64,000 bases of DNA from Extensimonas perlucida (GTDB taxonomy: Bacteria > Pseudomonadota > Gammaproteobacteria > Burkholderiales > Burkholderiaceae_C). Below the pieces are notes generated by a model. It worked only from the letters and a program-made list of their open reading frames with translations. It made no database searches and had not been told where the DNA came from. The translations under genes and the position numbers were made by a program. How positions within the stretch are numbered: position 1 is the stretch's first letter; every line of letters starts with the position of its first letter. Positions 8,059 to 18,270 of the stretch are shown here, in pieces. The stretch is from contig NZ_VMYE01000006.1 in assembly GCF_007655255.1 (NCBI RefSeq), positions 1 to 64,000 of the forward strand, written 5' to 3'.

Positions 8059-10254
8059 TCAAAAACTCTCCCACTCGCCCTCGTCGGCGTGGCTGGCCTT
8101 GCCGTGCAGGCTCGCAGCATCGGGCCGCCTGAGCTGCGGCGCGGGGGCGGAAGCGGAAGCTGCACCGGCAGCTGTGGCGCCGCGCCCGCCTTTGCCCTTG
8201 ACCTCGTTCGCCAGCTGCACGATGGCCCGCCCCACGCGCTGCGAGGCCTCGGAGAACGCCGAACCACTGGCGATCTGCTGCTCCGCTTCCTGGTAGGCGC
8301 CACGGTTGATGGTCTGCGCAACCTTGCCGGCCTGCTGATGGAAATGGCGGTGCTCATCGACGAGGTGGGTAAACGAAGGTCGCCCGCCGTATTGCGAACG
8401 GCCCTTGCCGTGCAGCCATTTGCCAAGCTCGCAGCAATCATCGCGGCCGATGGTGTCGGCGTCCAGCGCTTCCTTCTTCTGGATCGCCGTGCGCAGCTTG
8501 GTCTTCCATTCGGCGTGCGCACGGATCGCGTTGTCCAGGCGCACGCTCAGGTCTTGCGTGTCCTTGCCAGGCAAAGCATGCCCCGCTGCGGCAGGCCGCG
8601 CCGGGCTTTGCGCCAAGTGGCCGGCCATGCGCGCCGGCGCTGGCATTTGCAGCGCCGGCGCCGCTGCGGCGGGCACGGCCTGCGCGGCTTGCGCCGCATC
8701 GAGCTTGAACAAGGCCACGGTGCGCACGAGCTCCTGCGCCTGGGCGTTGAGGCTCGCAGCGGCCGCGGCCATTTGCTCGACCAGCGCGGCGTTTTGCTGC
8801 GTGACCTGGTCCATCTGGCTCACGGCCTCGCCGACTTGCGCGACGCCTGCACTTTGCTCGCTGCTGGCCGCGCTGATCTCGCCCATGAGGTCGGTCACGC
8901 GGCGGATGCCGGTAACGATGTCCGCCATCTTCGCGCCCGCCTGGTCGGCCAGCGCGCTGCCCTGCCCTATGCGTGTGACGCTGTCGGTGATGAGCGCCTT
9001 GATCTCCTTGGCCGCCTGCGCGCTGCGGCCCGCCAGGCTGCGCACCTCGCTCGCGACCACGGCAAAGCCGCGCCCCTGCTCGCCTGCGCGCGCGGCTTCG
9101 ACGGCGGCGTTGAGCGCGAGGATGTTGGTCTGGAACGCGATGCCGTCGATCACGCCGATGATGTCGGCGATTTTTTGCGAGGAGCCGTGGATGCCCTTCA
9201 TGGTTTCGACCACCTGCGCCACGACCTCGCCGCCCTCTTGTGCCACGGCCGAGGCGCTTTGCGCGAGCTGGTTCGCCTGGCGCGCGTTGTCGGCGTTTTG
9301 CTGCACGGTGCTGCCAAGCTGTTCCATGGAGGCTGCGGTTTCTTCAAGCGCGCTGGCTTGGCTTTCGGTGCGCGCCGAGAGGTCGGCGTTGCCTGCGGCG
9401 ATCTGGGCGCTCGCGACCGAGACGGCATCCGAAGCGTGGCGCACGTTGGACACTACCTGCCGCAGCGCCGCCTGCATGCGCGCGACGGCCGCCAGCACGC
9501 TCGAGGTGTCGCCCGCGCGCACGTGCAGCTCGGTCGTCAAATCGCCCTCGGCCACGCGCGTGACCGCGGCAGAGAGCTCGTCGGGCTCGGCGCCGAGCGC
9601 GCGCGTAATACGGCGTGTGATCAGCCAGCCGGCCAGCACGGCAAAGGCGAAGGCCAACACGCAGAAGGCGATCAGCAGGTTCCGCTGCAATGCATATTCA
9701 GCCGCAGATGCTGCAGCGAGCTGACCGGCGCGTTTGGTCGCATAGTTCACATATTGCTGCGTCGCGTTTTCCAGTGCGCGCAGCAGCGGTAAGCATTCGT
9801 CATTGATTTTGGCGACAGCAGCCTCGCGCTGCTGGTTTGCAGCCAGATCGACGATCGCGAGGGCAACTGGCGCGTACTGCTGCGCGATACGGTCGATTTC
9901 CGCGACCATGCGCCGCGCTTCTTCCGTAGCTTCCGCATCCTGCACCAGCGTTTTGAGCTTTTGCAGCTGGCTTACCACCTCTGCATGCGACTGCACTGCC
10001 ACCTGTTTTTCGGCTGCGATGTCCTCCGGCTTGGTGCGCAGCACCATGTTGCGTACGGCGATCGCGCGCCGTTGCACGGCCTCTTGCGTTTCATGGGCGG
10101 CATTGAGATGCGCACCCATGCCTTGCACGTAATTTTCAAAGCGCAGATTCGCATCATGGAGCCCTTTGATGGCGAACACCGCTACGATCAAGACCAGCAA
10201 AGCCAATCCACCAAAAGCCCAGCCGAGCTGGGCGCGCACCGCCGTTTTTTTCAT
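8059..10254 (-). CDS. methyl-accepting chemotaxis protein with C-terminal CZB zinc-binding domain
   Basis: Inner-membrane chemoreceptor. Order: N-terminal TM ([14 protein letters not shown]), a helical periplasmic ligand domain (about residues 35-190), second TM ([20 protein letters not shown]), HAMP, and the signalling hairpin with [21 protein letters not shown] as its tip. A CZB domain follows at about residues 590-710, with [24 protein letters not shown] and HRHFH metal-ligand motifs. CZB domains bind zinc and in studied receptors sense zinc or HOCl. The last residues, EWESF, resemble the NWETF CheR/CheB-docking pentapeptide. The ATG at 10254 precedes a normal first TM; the frame upstream runs into the tRNA region and is rejected. 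Confidence 0.93.
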   Translation of the reverse strand: MKKTAVRAQLGWAFGGLALLVLIVAVFAIKGLHDANLRFENYVQGMGAHLNAAHETQEAVQRRAIAVRNMVLRTKPEDIAAEKQVAVQSHAEVVSQLQKLKTLVQDAEATEEARRMVAEIDRIAQQYAPVALAIVDLAANQQREAAVAKINDECLPLLRALENATQQYVNYATKRAGQLAAASAAEYALQRNLLIAFCVLAFAFAVLAGWLITRRITRALGAEPDELSAAVTRVAEGDLTTELHVRAGDTSSVLAAVARMQAALRQVVSNVRHASDAVSVASAQIAAGNADLSARTESQASALEETAASMEQLGSTVQQNADNARQANQLAQSASAVAQEGGEVVAQVVETMKGIHGSSQKIADIIGVIDGIAFQTNILALNAAVEAARAGEQGRGFAVVASEVRSLAGRSAQAAKEIKALITDSVTRIGQGSALADQAGAKMADIVTGIRRVTDLMGEISAASSEQSAGVAQVGEAVSQMDQVTQQNAALVEQMAAAAASLNAQAQELVRTVALFKLDAAQAAQAVPAAAAPALQMPAPARMAGHLAQSPARPAAAGHALPGKDTQDLSVRLDNAIRAHAEWKTKLRTAIQKKEALDADTIGRDDCCELGKWLHGKGRSQYGGRPSFTHLVDEHRHFHQQAGKVAQTINRGAYQEAEQQIASGSAFSEASQRVGRAIVQLANEVKGKGGRGATAAGAASASAPAPQLRRPDAASLHGKASHADEGEWESF

Positions 10255-10329
10255 GTTTCCTCTTTTTCGTCTGAAGGGAGTGGGGTTGGGAGCACAATTA
10301 ATTACAAACCCCAGCATAACCGCAGAAAC

Positions 10330-10404
10330 TGGCCTCACCGTCAGGACTCGAACCTGAATCTCCCGCTTAGGAGGCGGGGGCACTATCCCTTGTGCTACGG
10401 CGAG
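10330..10404 (-). tRNA. tRNA-Arg (CCU anticodon)
   Basis: On the minus strand a cloverleaf folds with acceptor CTCGCCG/CGGTGAG, D-arm GCAC...GTGC, anticodon arm CCCGC-CTCCTAA-GCGGG, T-arm TCAGG-TTCGAGT-CCTGA, discriminator G and an encoded CCA. The anticodon CCT reads the rare AGG codon. It lies between tamB and the chemoreceptor, both on the same strand. Confidence 0.93.
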
Positions 10405-10513
10405 GTGAAGAGGCAAAGACTGTGCCCGCAACCACTCCCATTGCAGGGTGGCAAAAAGCGGGCTGGGGCGAATTGTAGGCCGCCGAAGTGCGCGGCACGC
10501 ACGGCTCGGCAAC

Positions 10514-13500
10514 TCAATCGCGCCGCAAGGTGTAGATGATGTCGAGCGCGCTCTTTTCGCCCGTCTGCCCGCGCAGCGTCAGGTGGCGCGTGAGGTCCAG
10601 AAAGATGTAGATCGCACCGAGCGCGTTCGTGAGGCCGTATTCGTAGGTCACGTACATCTTGTCGGACAGGCGTTTGCCCAGCGACAGCGCCGTGCCGTTG
10701 GTGCCGCTGGTGTCGCCACTGTCGCGCGTGCCGCCCAGACCCAACTCATCGAGGCCCAGGCGGCGCGCGATCTGTGCGCCGGGGCTGCCGCCGCCGCGCC
10801 CGAGCAGGCTCAAGGCGGCCTGCTGCAGCATGGCGGTCTGCGTGCCGCTTTGCGCGGCGGCGCGGCCCAGCACCACCCACGAGAGCTTTTCGGCCTCGGG
10901 CAGTTCAGGGTCGGAATACAGGCGCACGCGCGGCGCCAGCGCCGTGCCGCTGATCTGCACGCCGGCGCGCACGCTGATGTTGGGGCGCAGCGCGAGGATG
11001 TCGAGCGCGGGGTTGTCATAGGGGCCGTTGAAATGGACGTGCCCGGTTTCTATGTCCAGCGTCTGACCCCAGGCGCGATAGCGACCCTGCTCCGTCGCAA
11101 TGTCGCCCGTGATGCGCGGCGCGGCGCCGCTCTCGGGGCTGGAGCGAACGTCGAGCGTGCCGCGCAGGCGCGTGGTCAGGCCCATGCCCTGCAGCGCAAA
11201 GTCGCGCCCCAGGTTCAGGCTCACGGCGATGTCGGGGACGCGCGCGGCTTGCACCGTGGCGCGCGCCTCGGGCTGGTCGGCCTTTTGCGTCGCCTTTTGC
11301 GCGGCCTCGTCCTTGGCGCGCGAGTGCACGACCACGTCGTCGCCCAGGCGCGGCGCGCTTTCTTCGGGCAGCAGAATGGCGGCGCGGTCTATCGTGAGCT
11401 GGCCGCGCAGGCGGATCTGCCCGCCCTGCAACTGCGCCTGCACGGGGCCCGAGACGCTGACCTGCCGGTCGGCGCGCACCAGCAGCTGCAGCGCGCGCGC
11501 CTCGCCCTGCAGCTGCATGAAGATGCCCGCGTCGCCGTCTGCCGGGCGGCCCCAGCGCACGGTGCCCGTGCCGGCCAGCGTGCCGCCGTCCTGCGGCGGC
11601 GGCGTGCGGTTGCCGCTTTGGCCCGGAATGCGCGCATTGCTGCCGCGCCCGCCCTGGATGCGCCATTCGGTGATGTCCAGCGTGTCGCCGCGCAGCGTGG
11701 CGCGCAGGCGGCCTTGCTGCAGATCGACGCCGTCGAGCACGGAGCGCACGGCCACGTCGTCGGCCGCGAGCGTGCCGGCCCAGCGCGGCGCGGCGCGGCT
11801 GCCCGCAAGCTGCGCGTCCGCTGCGACGGTGCCGCGCACGCGCCAGCCCGGCGGCGCGAGCAAAGACCAGGCGCCGAGGTCGGGCAGGCGCGCCTGCAGT
11901 GTGCCGGCCACGGGTGCGTCCGCGGGCCAGACGGGCGCGCCCTGCATCCAGGCAATGCGTGTGTCGGCGATGGCGTTGACATGGCCCGCGCGCTCGCTGT
12001 CCCACAGCAGCCGTGCGTGCACGGCTTCGCCCTGCGCTTCGAGCACAACCTCGGCCGCGCGCACGCCGGCCTGGGCGCTGGTGGGCGACTTGCCTGCGCC
12101 GCCATTGCCCACTTTGCCGCCGCTGGCAGTTTTGCCGCCGGGGCCGCCAGCGCCATTCGTGCCTTCTTCGAGGCGGATACGCAAGTCGCCGCGCGCGCGC
12201 TGCAGGCCCAGGCGCGCGCGCAGGCCGTCGCGCGCGGTGGTGTCTATGCTCCACTGGCCGTCGAAGGCCAGGTCACCACCGAGCCCGAGCCGCGTGAGCA
12301 GAGGCGGCGTGTCGGCGGAACGCGCCTCGAAGGCATCCACCCAGGCGAGCGGCAGGCCGAGCACGCTGCCTTGCGTCTGCAAGTGCATGGGGGCGGCGCC
12401 CGCGGCCTTGTCCGTGCGCTGCTCCCAGCGCAGCGACTCCCAGCGCAATTGCACCGTGCCGGGCAAAGGGCCGCTCAGCGCAGCCTGCCCGGCCGTGGCC
12501 TGCACAGTCCAGGCCGGCGCTGCCGAGGTTGCCGAGGCGCGGGCCTGGCCGCTCGGCATGCGCCCTTCGAGCGCGAACGGCGCGCCGAGCGCGAGCGTCC
12601 ACGTGCCGGGGCGCTGCGCGTCCTCGGCTTGCAGGCGCAGCGTTTGCACACGCGCCTGCCAAGGCAAGCCGGCGCCCGCCTGCGCGGCGCGCTGGAGCCC
12701 ACCTTCCAATCTGGTCTGCAGCGCAAACTGCAGGCCGCCATGCTGCAGCTTGCCATCGAGGGCGAGCGCGGCCTGCGCGGGCGAGCCCGCGAGTTCGGCG
12801 CGCACGCCGCGCAGCTGCCAGGGCGCGGCGCCCGGCCAAGTACCGTCAAACTGCGGCACGACCAGCGTGGCTTGCAGAGTGAAGGGGGCGGCGCCCGCAG
12901 CTTTGCCGCGCGGCGATGGCGATGGCGATGGCGGCGGGCGCTGCAGCATGTCCCAAGCGCTTTGCCAACCGCCCTGCCAGCGCGCATTGAGCTGCGCCTG
13001 GCCTTGCAGCTCGCCTTGCTGCGCAAAATCCAGCCCAGGCACGCCGAGCGCCGTCAGGCGCGCGAGCCACTGCTGCGTGGCGCGCAGGTCTTGCGCCTGC
13101 AGCTGCAGCGTGCCGGCGCCGCGGCGCGCACCCAGGCTGCCGTCGGCCTCGGCGGCGGCACCAGGCACCTCGAGCTGCACGCGCCCTTGCACCTCCGGGG
13201 CAACGCCAAAGGCAATGTGCAGCGCCTGCGCTTGCACGCGGGCCTGCAGCGCGGCGAGTTGCAGGGTGCGCAATTGCAGGCTGGAATTGCCCTCGGCCTG
13301 CCGCCGCCATTCGCCTTCGGTCTGCAAGGCGTCTATGCGCAGCTTGGCCGCTGGCGCCGCTTTTGCCGTGGCCTTGGACGCTGGCGCGGCTCTGGTGCGC
13401 TTGGTTTGGTTGCCGCGCGCGGCGCCGCTTGCGACGGCCTGGGTACCGTTCCCGGCAGCGGCGCCATTTCCGCCCGGCGCGGGTTGCGCGCGCAGGTTTG

Positions 13501-15328
13501 CCGTAAAGCGCACGGCCCCGCCTTCGCGGCGCGCGGCGATCTGGCCCGAAAGCGCTTGCACGTCGAACGCTGTATGCACGGCGCCGGGCGAGACGGCGTG
13601 CAAGTCCAGCCGGCCGTCCCAGGCTCCGCTGGCCGGCGTGTAGTGCGCCTGCAGCGTGGCCGTGCCCGCGCTGAGGAGCCCGTCGGACTTTGGCGTCGTC
13701 GGCTGCGGCCCATTCGCACTATCGACTCCCGAAGTGCTACGGGCTCCTAGGAGCCTGTCGGACTTTGGAATCGTCGGCTGCGAATGCGCCGCAGCGGTCC
13801 ATTTTTCACCGTCTTCTTGCCCCATAGCACCACTATGGGGCGGCGAATCCGGCAAAAACTGGCCTCGCCGGGGCGCATTCTCGCTATCGACGCCCAAAGT
13901 CCGACAGGCTCCTAGCCCCACGCTGGCCGCGGGCACGCTCCAGCGGTGGCCGTCGTATTCGACGCGCCCTTGCAGCGCCGTGGGCGGCAGGCGGCCTGCG
14001 TCCCACGGCCCGGGCGCGCGGTTGGCGAGTTGCACCGCGATGGCCCAACCCGGCGCGGCGGGTGCGGCGGGAGGAGCGGCGGCGGCAGGCGTTTGGGTTT
14101 GGGTTTGGGTTTGGGTTTGGGTTTGGGTTTGGGTTTGGGCTTGGGCTTGGGCTTGGGCTTGGGCAGAATTTCGCACCGGCTGCGCCAAAGGCCCCGCTTG
14201 CAGCGTGCCGTCGAGCAAGGTGGCCGGAGCCCCGGGCCACAGGGCCGCCAGATCGACGCCGCGCAGCCGCGCCCGGGCATGTGGCAGCGGCTGCGCCGCC
14301 CATGGCTGAATGGTGGCGCTGAGCTCGGCCTGCATGGCTTCTGCGGCGGGCGCGGCCTTGGGCTCGGGCGGGGCGTCTTGCCCTTTGGCGCCGAGCCGCG
14401 TTGTCGCTTCTGCATCGATAGCTGCTTGTGCAGGCGCATCAAGCGCCAAGAGCATTTTTAGCTGCAAACGCGCAGCGGCCGTGGCGAGCTGGCCTTGCAC
14501 GCTGGCGTGCGCCTTGGCCTGGCTGCCGGAGGGAGCCGCGCGTGGCGGCGTCTGTGCTGCGTCGCTGGGCGGCTCGATCTGCACCACCCCATCGAGCGTC
14601 GCGGCGAGCGCAAAGGGCGGTTGTGCGCCCAGCGTGGCCTGGCCGCGGTAGTGGCCGCGTGCCAGTGTGAGCTCGTGCAGCGTGAGCTGGTGCTGCGCCT
14701 CGCGCCAGCCATGGAGGCCGGCGCCGCTGCCGCTGTAGCGGTAGCCGAGCTGCACGTTTTGCAGGTCCAGCGCGGGCGTGCCCGCCCAGCGCAGGCGATC
14801 GACGCGCAGCTCCACATGCAGCTGCAGCGGCACGGGCAGCGCGAGCGCGGTGGGCGGTTTGGGCGGCCCGGCATCGGCGTCGCGCGCGCCCAGCGGCGTG
14901 AGCGTGACTTGCGCGGCCTGCAGCTGGCCGAGTTCGGCCTGCCCTTGCAGCAGCGCGGCCCAGCGCCAGCCCAAAGATTCGCCAAAGCGCAACTCCTGCA
15001 CTTCGACGGCAAACTTGGCGCTGCTCCAGCGCAGCCAGCCTATGCGCCCGCCTGCGCGCAGCGTGCCTTGCACCGCGCGGCTTTCGAGCCGCTGACCAGC
15101 GGGCAGCAGCCGTGTGACCAGCGCGAGCGTGTCGGCCAGCGAGTTGCTGCGCCCAGCCCACCACCAGCCAGCCACCCCGAGCACTAGCAGCAAGGCCAGC
15201 AACAGCGCCAGCAAGGCCGCGCCCAGGCGCAGCAACCTACGCCCCACGCGGCGCCGAGGCGGCGCGGGTGGCGCAGGTGGCAGCAGGGGAGGCGGCGCGT
15301 CAGGCCGCAGCGCTTCTGGCGATGGCAT
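10514..15328 (-). CDS. tamB: translocation and assembly module protein TamB, with repeat-derived insertions
   Basis: Very large inner-membrane-anchored periplasmic protein that works with TamA in envelope assembly and lipid transport. An N-terminal TM segment ([19 protein letters not shown]) is followed by a long repetitive beta-helical region. The C-terminal TamB/DUF490 domain ends [17 protein letters not shown]...DIIYTLRRD. The start at 15328 (MPSPEAL) is uncertain; the frame opens at 15394. Three repeat insertions are read in frame: a Gln-Thr/Gln-Ala tract (14091-14164), an R2 copy (14416-14460) and tandem palindromic elements (13674-13915). tamA lies upstream on the same strand across a repeat-filled gap. 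Confidence 0.9.
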   Translation of the reverse strand: MPSPEALRPDAPPPLLPPAPPAPPRRRVGRRLLRLGAALLALLLALLLVLGVAGWWWAGRSNSLADTLALVTRLLPAGQRLESRAVQGTLRAGGRIGWLRWSSAKFAVEVQELRFGESLGWRWAALLQGQAELGQLQAAQVTLTPLGARDADAGPPKPPTALALPVPLQLHVELRVDRLRWAGTPALDLQNVQLGYRYSGSGAGLHGWREAQHQLTLHELTLARGHYRGQATLGAQPPFALAATLDGVVQIEPPSDAAQTPPRAAPSGSQAKAHASVQGQLATAAARLQLKMLLALDAPAQAAIDAEATTRLGAKGQDAPPEPKAAPAAEAMQAELSATIQPWAAQPLPHARARLRGVDLAALWPGAPATLLDGTLQAGPLAQPVRNSAQAQAQAQAQTQTQTQTQTQTQTQTPAAAAPPAAPAAPGWAIAVQLANRAPGPWDAGRLPPTALQGRVEYDGHRWSVPAASVGLGACRTLGVDSENAPRRGQFLPDSPPHSGAMGQEDGEKWTAAAHSQPTIPKSDRLLGARSTSGVDSANGPQPTTPKSDGLLSAGTATLQAHYTPASGAWDGRLDLHAVSPGAVHTAFDVQALSGQIAARREGGAVRFTANLRAQPAPGGNGAAAGNGTQAVASGAARGNQTKRTRAAPASKATAKAAPAAKLRIDALQTEGEWRRQAEGNSSLQLRTLQLAALQARVQAQALHIAFGVAPEVQGRVQLEVPGAAAEADGSLGARRGAGTLQLQAQDLRATQQWLARLTALGVPGLDFAQQGELQGQAQLNARWQGGWQSAWDMLQRPPPSPSPSPRGKAAGAAPFTLQATLVVPQFDGTWPGAAPWQLRGVRAELAGSPAQAALALDGKLQHGGLQFALQTRLEGGLQRAAQAGAGLPWQARVQTLRLQAEDAQRPGTWTLALGAPFALEGRMPSGQARASATSAAPAWTVQATAGQAALSGPLPGTVQLRWESLRWEQRTDKAAGAAPMHLQTQGSVLGLPLAWVDAFEARSADTPPLLTRLGLGGDLAFDGQWSIDTTARDGLRARLGLQRARGDLRIRLEEGTNGAGGPGGKTASGGKVGNGGAGKSPTSAQAGVRAAEVVLEAQGEAVHARLLWDSERAGHVNAIADTRIAWMQGAPVWPADAPVAGTLQARLPDLGAWSLLAPPGWRVRGTVAADAQLAGSRAAPRWAGTLAADDVAVRSVLDGVDLQQGRLRATLRGDTLDITEWRIQGGRGSNARIPGQSGNRTPPPQDGGTLAGTGTVRWGRPADGDAGIFMQLQGEARALQLLVRADRQVSVSGPVQAQLQGGQIRLRGQLTIDRAAILLPEESAPRLGDDVVVHSRAKDEAAQKATQKADQPEARATVQAARVPDIAVSLNLGRDFALQGMGLTTRLRGTLDVRSSPESGAAPRITGDIATEQGRYRAWGQTLDIETGHVHFNGPYDNPALDILALRPNISVRAGVQISGTALAPRVRLYSDPELPEAEKLSWVVLGRAAAQSGTQTAMLQQAALSLLGRGGGSPGAQIARRLGLDELGLGGTRDSGDTSGTNGTALSLGKRLSDKMYVTYEYGLTNALGAIYIFLDLTRHLTLRGQTGEKSALDIIYTLRRD
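13674..13750. repeat. internally deleted palindromic element (~77 bp) in tamB
   Basis: A short relative of the 169-bp element. It keeps both ends (GGAGCCCGTCGGACTTTGG and its inverted counterpart ACGGGCTCC) but lacks the central hairpin and most of both arms. It shares the GGCTCCTAGGAGCC junction with the adjoining full copy. In tamB it contributes 25 codons, [20 protein letters not shown] followed by SDGLL, so the deletion also preserved frame. Confidence 0.85.
13747..13915. repeat. 169-bp palindromic element, copy 2, in frame within tamB
   Basis: Full-length copy in reverse orientation on the plus strand, hence forward with respect to tamB. It is translated as a 55-residue segment beginning [20 protein letters not shown] and ending [10 protein letters not shown]. 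The flanking tamB sequence resumes at [13 protein letters not shown]. The central hairpin here is CCCCATAG-CACCA-CTATGGGG. Confidence 0.93.
14091..14164. repeat. hexanucleotide tandem repeat (TTTGGG)8(CTTGGG)4 in tamB
   Basis: Eight TTTGGG units starting at 14092 are followed by four CTTGGG units from 14140. On the coding strand they give alternating Gln-Ala (four) and then Gln-Thr (about seven or eight) dipeptides. The array is an exact multiple of 6 bp, so unit gain or loss keeps the reading frame and changes only linker length. The strand-asymmetric GGG tract could slow replication and promote slippage. Confidence 0.95.
14416..14460. repeat. R2 dispersed repeat inside tamB
   Basis: The sequence GATAGCTGCTTGTGCAGGCG then CATCAAGCGCCAAGAGCATTTTT is an R2 copy. 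It is read in tamB as approximately [17 protein letters not shown]. The closely similar copy at 30838 inside an efflux gene is translated ALALDTPALAAIKAVE, in the same frame. Confidence 0.75.
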
Positions 15329-15394
15329 CTCGGTCGTACCCAAGCTGGATTGTCCATGAGACGGCGCTTCGCCCCCACACGAACGCAGGCGCAA

Positions 15395-16027
15395 GGCGAG
15401 CGGTCATTGTGGCCGTTGCTTCTTCGGCCACTGCGCCGGACATGCTCCCTGCCCGCAGAGTGCACGATGGCCATGCCCATCAGCCCCATCAGCCCCATCA
15501 GCCCCATGATTGCGAGGGCCGCAAGGCCGGCGGCAATCCAGCGGCCTTCGATCGGCGCCCATCGCCCAAGCCACCCCGGATCGCCGCGCCCCTGCGAGGC
15601 GCGCAATGACGCGGAAATTGGAATCTGACCCCAATTTCTGACCCCAATTTCCCCGCCAAAGGCCGAGCGTAGCGAAGGCCCGTGTGGTATCCCCGCCCTT
15701 CTGTCTGCGCCGAGGAGCGCAGCGCCCGGCGGATAAAGGGCGCGCGATTGTTTGAGCGCAGCGAGTTTCGCGCGACCCCGCCGGGTGCGAGCACCGCAGC
15801 TTGCCCTGGGCGCCGTTCAGGCGCACAGGGACGCAGACAGTAGGGTCGCCTTCTTTTGCCTACTTTTCTTGGCGAGACAAGAAAAGTAGGTGCGCCGCCG
15901 GGCGCATCTCCCGGCACCCACCCTTTGCTCCTTCACCTTTGCAAATAATTGGAATCTGACCCCAATTTCTGTGACCCCAATTCCTGCCGCCGCGCCACCA
16001 TCCTGCGTCTTCATGGGCAATCTGTGC
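15395..16027. repeat. repeat-filled gap between tamA and tamB
   Basis: No gene is recognisable in this stretch. It holds four tandem 9-bp CAGCCCCAT-type units (about 15480-15508), a GCGCAATGACGCGG fragment resembling the GTCATTGCGAG repeat family, two 21-bp AATTGGAATCTGACCCCAAT(T) repeats (15616-15636, 15947-15967), and a strong hairpin at 15859-15890. Possible reading frames are short, repeat-derived and lack ribosome-binding sites. Confidence 0.75.
15859..15890. repeat. 13-bp-stem inverted repeat
   Basis: CCTACTTTTCTTG-GCGAGA-CAAGAAAAGTAGG is a perfect 13-bp stem with a 6-nt loop. The AAGAAAAGTAGG-type sequence is familiar from scattered repeats in proteobacterial genomes (recollection, not checked). 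No adjacent T-run supports a terminator. Confidence 0.8.
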
Positions 16028-17905
16028 TCAAAAGTTGAACCCCAGCCGCATGTGCAGCCGCAGGCTGTGCACGCGCACGCCGTAGGCCAGGTCGGCCTGC
16101 AGCGGCCCCACGGGGCTGCGCCAGCGCACACCCGTGCCCACGCCCACGCGCGGGTCGAGGGCGTGCACGCGGTCGGCGACGGCGCCGGCGTCGATGAAAA
16201 AGGTGTTTTCCCAGTCGCTCACGCGGCCGTCGCGCAGCATGGGGCGCTGCCATTCGACGCTGCCCACGGCCAGGTAGCGGCCGCCGTAGAGCTGGTCGTT
16301 TTCGGTGCGCGCACCTATGCTGCGGTAGGCGTAACCGCGCACCGTGGCGTCGCCGCCTGTGAGGAAGAGCTCGGTCACGGGCACAGGAGCATCGGTGCGC
16401 GCGAGCACGGCGCCCAGCTCGGTGCGCACGGCCAGACGGCTGCGGCGGCCGCGCCCGTCCTCGCCTTCCACGCGCCCGAGTGGCACGAACCACTGCCAGC
16501 GCAGCAGGCTGCGCGCGTAGGGCTCGTGGTGTTCACCCAGCGTGCTGCCCGCGCCAAGCTCCAGCCCCAGCCCGTAGCCGCGCGTGGGCGCGAGGTTGCT
16601 GTTGAAGTAGCGCCCCGTCCAGGTGGTGTTGACGCTGAGCGCGCTGCTCGTGGGCGGCGGGTTCAGGCCCTGGCTGTGCGCGTTGTCGTATTGCAAAAAA
16701 TAGCTGCGGTCTATGCGCAGGTCGCTCTTGCTGCGCCCTGTGCGCAGGCGCCCGCTGTTGACGCGGTAGTCGCCCGTGTCCTCGCGCTGCAGCTTGGCGC
16801 TGCCGAACCAGCGCCAGCCCGATTCGTCGGGCAAGTCCATGAGCTCGGTGCCCAGCAGCTTGTCTTTGTCGTCGAGCGCGAGCCGGCTCACGGCGCGCCA
16901 GCCTATGCCGGGCACGCGGTTGTGGATGTGGTCCACGCTCAGGCGCGGGCCGGCGTCGGTGGAGATACCCGCGCCGAACACATATTTTTGCAGCGGCGCT
17001 TCGCGCACCTGCGCGACCACGGGCGCGGCCCCTGGGTCGGGCGCCGCGGTGTCGAGCAGCAGGAATGCGGTGTCGTAGTAGCCGCTCGCGGCCAGGCGCT
17101 GCTGGGCATCGAGCATCTGCGCCTCGGAGTAGAGGCTGCCCGTGGGCAGGCGTGCGATGCGGCGCGCGCCTTCAGGGTCGTAGCGCCGGCTGCCTTCGAT
17201 GCGCAAGGGGCCGAAGAAATACGCAGGGCCGGGGTCGTAGAGCACGCTCAGCGTCGCTTCGTTGCTGTCGGCGTCTATGTCGGCGCGGCTGCTCTCTATG
17301 CGCGCGGCGGCGTAGCGGCGCGCCTGCAGCTGGTGCAGGCTCTCTTTTTTCGCGGCGTCCCAGCCGGCCTGCGTGAAGGGCTGGCCGGGCGGGAGCTCCC
17401 AGCTTCTTTGCACGCGCTGTAATTGGCGCGCGCCGCTTTCGGGCGCACCGGGCCGGCCCACGGGCGTGTCGCGCTGCGCGCCCACACTGTGGCCGACGAA
17501 GCCGATGTCGGCCCGCACGACGCGCGTCTGCGGCCCCGGATCGACACGCAGCCGCACCACGCGCGCGGCTGCAGCACCCGCGGGCGCGGCCTGGGTTTCG
17601 ATCGCGATGCTGGGTGAAAAATAGCCTTGCGTCGCGAGCAGCTCGCGCGCATCTTCGTCGGCGCGCGCGAGCAGGCGCTGCAGCTCGCCCTCCTGCAAGT
17701 CGGGCAGCTGGCGAAAGCGCTGCAGCTCGAGGTGGCGCTCGAGCAGGCCGCGCACCGCATCGGGCGCCTGCACTTCGAGCGTGAACGCGGCGCGGCCCTC
17801 CCCTGCGGCCGCATCGGCGTCGGCATCCGCACCCTGGCCCGTGACGCGCTGCCAGACACTGCAGCCAGGCAGCAGCAGGGTGAGCACCAGCAGCAGAAAA
17901 AACAA
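16028..17905 (-). CDS. tamA: Omp85-family outer-membrane protein TamA
   Basis: Outer-membrane partner of TamB. It has a hydrophobic N-terminus (FFLLLVLTLLLPGCSVW, possibly a lipobox at LPGC), POTRA-like repeats (about residues 30-260) and a 16-stranded Omp85 barrel. The barrel carries the VRGYAYRSIGA motif and the terminal Phe of LRLHMRLGFNF. The start is uncertain. TTG at 17905 or GTG at 17887 precedes the signal-like segment. A continuous ATG-initiated frame reaches 18274, four bases after the vWA stop, but passes through two palindromic elements and a terminator-like hairpin. An internal start is favoured here. Confidence 0.85.
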   Translation of the reverse strand: MFFLLLVLTLLLPGCSVWQRVTGQGADADADAAAGEGRAAFTLEVQAPDAVRGLLERHLELQRFRQLPDLQEGELQRLLARADEDARELLATQGYFSPSIAIETQAAPAGAAAARVVRLRVDPGPQTRVVRADIGFVGHSVGAQRDTPVGRPGAPESGARQLQRVQRSWELPPGQPFTQAGWDAAKKESLHQLQARRYAAARIESSRADIDADSNEATLSVLYDPGPAYFFGPLRIEGSRRYDPEGARRIARLPTGSLYSEAQMLDAQQRLAASGYYDTAFLLLDTAAPDPGAAPVVAQVREAPLQKYVFGAGISTDAGPRLSVDHIHNRVPGIGWRAVSRLALDDKDKLLGTELMDLPDESGWRWFGSAKLQREDTGDYRVNSGRLRTGRSKSDLRIDRSYFLQYDNAHSQGLNPPPTSSALSVNTTWTGRYFNSNLAPTRGYGLGLELGAGSTLGEHHEPYARSLLRWQWFVPLGRVEGEDGRGRRSRLAVRTELGAVLARTDAPVPVTELFLTGGDATVRGYAYRSIGARTENDQLYGGRYLAVGSVEWQRPMLRDGRVSDWENTFFIDAGAVADRVHALDPRVGVGTGVRWRSPVGPLQADLAYGVRVHSLRLHMRLGFNF

Positions 17906-17925
17906 CGCCGGCCCACGGGCCGGCG
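17897..17925 (-). terminator. intrinsic terminator-like hairpin upstream of tamA
   Basis: On the minus strand CGCCGGCCC-GT-GGGCCGGCG is a perfect 9-bp GC stem followed by TTGTTTTTT. This is a strong intrinsic terminator for transcripts from the vWA gene. It overlaps the first codons of the tamA frame, which argues that tamA starts downstream of it or is attenuated by it. Confidence 0.6.
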
Positions 17926-17936
17926 CTATGGGGTGG

Positions 17937-18105
17937 CTAGGAGCCTGTCGGGCTTTGGGCGTCGAAAGCGAGAATGTGCCCCAGCGAGACCAGTTTTTGC
18001 CGGATTCGCCGCCCCATAGCGGGACTATGGGGCAAGAAGACGGTAAAAAATGGGCCGCTGCGGCGCATTCACAGCCGACGATTCCAAGGTCCGACAGGCT
18101 CCTAG
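17937..18105. repeat. 169-bp palindromic element, copy 3 (tandem pair, tamA side)
   Basis: Full-length forward copy; central hairpin CCCCATAG-CGGGA-CTATGGGG. It shares the CTAG junction at 18102-18105 with the next copy, so the tandem period is exactly 165 bp (55 codons). Read from the minus strand it is open as [20 protein letters not shown] and onward, continuous with the tamA frame. Confidence 0.93.
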
Positions 18106-18270
18106 GAGCCTGTCGGGCTTTGGGCGTCGAAAGCGAGAATGTGCCCCAGCGAGGCCAGTTTTTGCTGGATTCGCCGCCCCATAGCGGGACTATGGGGCAA
18201 GAAGACGGTAAAAAATGGGCCGCTGCGGCGCATTCGCAGCCGACGATTCCAAAGTCCGACAGGCTCCTAG
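18102..18270. repeat. 169-bp palindromic element, copy 4 (tandem pair, vWA side)
   Basis: Second unit of the tandem pair, forward orientation, ending 8 bp before the vWA stop codon. It differs from copy 3 at only a few positions (for example GAGGCCAGTTTTTGCTGG against GAGACCAGTTTTTGCCGG), so the duplication looks recent. The ATG at 18274-18272 is immediately outside its end. Confidence 0.93.

Noticed and set aside
10448-13750. A 1,100-codon plus-strand frame opposite tamB
   Set aside because: It is the antisense shadow of tamB, Arg/Ala-rich with no recognisable domain and no ribosome-binding site.
13674-13915. tamB as a pseudogene disrupted by repeats
   Set aside because: The frame is continuous through all insertions and the C-terminal domain is intact, so disruption is not evident.
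14091-14164. CRISPR-like array
   Set aside because: Units are 6-bp contiguous tandem repeats without spacers. No CRISPR array or cas gene is present in the window.
15404-15917. Hypothetical genes in the tamA-tamB gap
   Set aside because: Overlapping frames on both strands consist of repeat sequence with unusual composition and no start signals.
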